Origin: a virus
Strand: one strand, 5' to 3'
Virus record (IMG/VR): IMGVR_UViG_3300047480_000320
Coordinates: 1 to 25,982 of that record
DNA length: 25,982 nucleotides
Made by a program: the position numbers and the translations under genes
In this document: positions 24,770-25,982 of the stretch, in pieces
Numbering within the stretch: the stretch's first letter is position 1
How the letters are laid out: each line of letters starts with the position of its first letter
The notes under the pieces: generated by a model
The model's input: the letters and a program-made list of their open reading frames with translations, nothing else
Database searches by the model: none
Told to the model about the DNA's origin: nothing

Positions 24770-25654
24770 ATGTCAAAAGTCACTGACTTTTTCACAACTG
24801 GTAGAAATATAGCAGGAACTGCGAATGCTCTTCGCGAATTCCTGCCAAGCGAAATTACTAACGGCATTGATTCAATATTTGGTGGTAATATCTTACCAGT
24901 TGGAGCTCGAAAAGGTATTAGTGGATTTAGATCAACTATCAATAATCTAAACGGTATACAAAGACCAAATCATTTTTATGTGACGATTCCCAATCCCCCT
25001 ATCCTTCAGGGAGACATAGGTCCTATCCTTTTACCTTTTCTAACTGAATCTGCTTCAATTCCTGGTGTATCATTAGCTACATCGGATGTTAGACGTTATG
25101 GATATGGCCCAACGGAGAAGAAGCCATATGCACCCATATTTGTTGACCAGCAGATGACATTCTTAGGAGATGCATCTGGTACAGTCCACAAATTCTTCTA
25201 TAAATGGATGAATGGGATTGTAAAATATGATGAGTTTCCGTTAGGCAGACCAGGGTATAATGGCGTTCGTCCTTTTGAGGTGGAATATAAACGCCAGTAT
25301 GCTGTGGACATTACAATCACAGCCATTGATGAGGTTGATCGTAAGATCATGGAAGTACAGCTGTTTGATGCATTCCCTATCGCTATGGGTGACATTGGAT
25401 TAAGTTGGAATCAAAACGACGGATATGTAGGGATTCCAGTGACGTTTTCCTATTATAAGTGGAAGCGTACAGATATTAGTATAAATCTCGATGAATTAAT
25501 AGGAGAAGATATCTCTCCTGTTCAGAGATTATTGAAGGCAGGATCTGCTATACAGACTCTTGCTAAAATTAAAAAGCCCAACAACGTTGCAGATATCCTT
25601 AACGTAGTCAACAATAGTAAAGTTGCTGTTGGAAGCTTAGGAGGTTTCTTTTAA
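24770..25654 (+). CDS. 54: Baseplate tail-tube initiator, gp54-like
   Basis: A 294-residue protein (T4 gp54 is 320) with a tail-tube fold related to gp19. The N-terminus is a helical extension. NHFYVTIPNP at 67-76, ESASIPGVSLATSDVRRYGY (93-112) and YAPIFVDQQMTFLGD (120-134) are tube-type strands and loops. FFYKWMNGIV (142-151) and YAVDITITAIDEVDRKIMEV (177-196) with FDAFPIAMGDIGLSW follow, then the closing strand PVTFSYYKWK. gp54 sits on gp48 and starts tube polymerisation. It begins one base after the previous stop. Assignment to gp54 over gp48 is based on size and the tube-like core; moderately sure. Confidence 0.78.
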   Translation: MSKVTDFFTTGRNIAGTANALREFLPSEITNGIDSIFGGNILPVGARKGISGFRSTINNLNGIQRPNHFYVTIPNPPILQGDIGPILLPFLTESASIPGVSLATSDVRRYGYGPTEKKPYAPIFVDQQMTFLGDASGTVHKFFYKWMNGIVKYDEFPLGRPGYNGVRPFEVEYKRQYAVDITITAIDEVDRKIMEVQLFDAFPIAMGDIGLSWNQNDGYVGIPVTFSYYKWKRTDISINLDELIGEDISPVQRLLKAGSAIQTLAKIKKPNNVADILNVVNNSKVAVGSLGGFF

Positions 25655-25658
25655 GGAG
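25653..25658 (+). promoter_or_regulatory. Strong ribosome binding site of gp26
   Basis: AAGGAG, five bases before ATG 25664. It overlaps the stop of the gp54-like gene. It is the best Shine-Dalgarno sequence in the plus-strand block and fixes the start of gp26. Confidence 0.75.
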
Positions 25659-25663
25659 TTATT

Positions 25664-25982
25664 ATGGCATTACCAAAAATTAGTCACCCAATATTTGAAT
25701 TGACGTTACCATCCACAAAACAAACAATTCGCTACAGACCGTTTCTAGTAAAAGAAGAAAAGATTCTTCTTACAGCTCAAGCATCTGGCGAGCCTCAAGA
25801 TATCATCTTATCGATTCGACAAGTAATCAATAACTGTATTCTTACAGAAGGCGTTGATATTGAAGATTTGACGACGTTTGATTTAGAATATTTGTTTATC
25901 AAAATTAGAGCAAAATCAGTCAACAATATTATTAGCTTGACATATAGAGATCTGGAAGATGATAAGCGTTATGATGTAGAGG
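25664..25982 (+). CDS. 26: Baseplate hub subunit gp26 (partial, C-terminus off window)
   Basis: The frame opens at ATG 25664 and is still open at the right edge (106 full codons). The sequence starts MALPKISHPIFELTLPSTKQ, then RYRPFLVKEEKILLTAQASG, and continues with IRQVINNCI and DLTTFDLEYLFIKIRAKSVN. This matches the N-terminal half of T4-like gp26 baseplate hub/assembly proteins (T4 gp26 is 208 residues). The KIRxKSVxN helix and 'RPFLVKEEKILL' block are the strongest marks. A strong AAGGAG at 25653-25658, overlapping the gp54-like stop, lies five bases before the start. In T4, gp26 is required for hub assembly. Confidence 0.88.
   Translation, partial: MALPKISHPIFELTLPSTKQTIRYRPFLVKEEKILLTAQASGEPQDIILSIRQVINNCILTEGVDIEDLTTFDLEYLFIKIRAKSVNNIISLTYRDLEDDKRYDVE

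Noticed and set aside
25478-25490. TATAAATC on the plus strand inside the gp54-like gene
   Set aside because: It is about 180 bases from gp26, within coding sequence, and gp26 is closely coupled to its upstream gene.

Overview
The window is part of the structural (late) gene region of a T4-like, contractile-tailed phage. The baseplate gene set is the main evidence: recognisable homologues of T4 gp53, gp5, gp25, gp6, gp8, gp4, gp26 and gp48/gp54-like tail-tube cap and initiator proteins, plus positional equivalents of gp27 and gp7. The AT-rich sequence, the DUF4815-type virion protein, and the Asn/Thr-rich fibre proteins with 'YADLAEKY...PGTVV' tails are typical of marine T4-like myoviruses (cyanophage/pelagiphage-type relatives). 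No host can be named from this sequence. There are no tRNA genes, integrase, transposase or CRISPR array, and no non-coding stretch longer than about 35 bases.

Layout. Two divergent gene blocks meet in an 11-base gap at 23709-23719. Leftward from there, on the minus strand, runs one very compact operon: gp48-like, gp53, gp27-like, gp5, gp25, gp6, gp7-like, gp8, a 1504-residue DUF4815 protein, a 163-residue Ig-like protein, a 683-residue virion protein, a 71-residue small protein, and three fibre-like proteins (312, 244 and 479 residues). It ends with two enzymes, a short nucleotide-sugar dehydrogenase and a radical SAM/SPASM protein cut by the left edge. Rightward on the plus strand are gp4, a 199-residue conserved protein, a gp54-like tail-tube initiator, and gp26 cut by the right edge. 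Many junctions overlap by 1 or 4 bases (TAATG or ATGA), suggesting translational coupling.

How the genes work together. gp5, gp27-like and gp26 would form the hub and spike. gp25, gp6, gp53, gp7-like and gp8 would form the wedges. gp48-like and gp54-like would cap the hub and start the tail tube. The DUF4815, 683-residue and fibre proteins would form the baseplate periphery and host-recognition parts. gp4 acts in head completion.

The most unusual points are these. (1) The operon ends with a radical SAM/SPASM enzyme and a dehydrogenase lacking its usual C-terminal sugar-binding domain, both directly downstream of the fibre genes. (2) The DUF4815 protein has a poly-Gly-linked C-terminal domain with two hydrophobic, membrane-like segments. 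(3) A family of small beta modules recurs inside gp53, gp7-like, gp8 and the DUF4815 protein, and explains why gp53 and gp8 are much longer than in T4. I do not see a complete new defence or mobile system; the best candidate for something undescribed is the fibre-linked enzyme pair.
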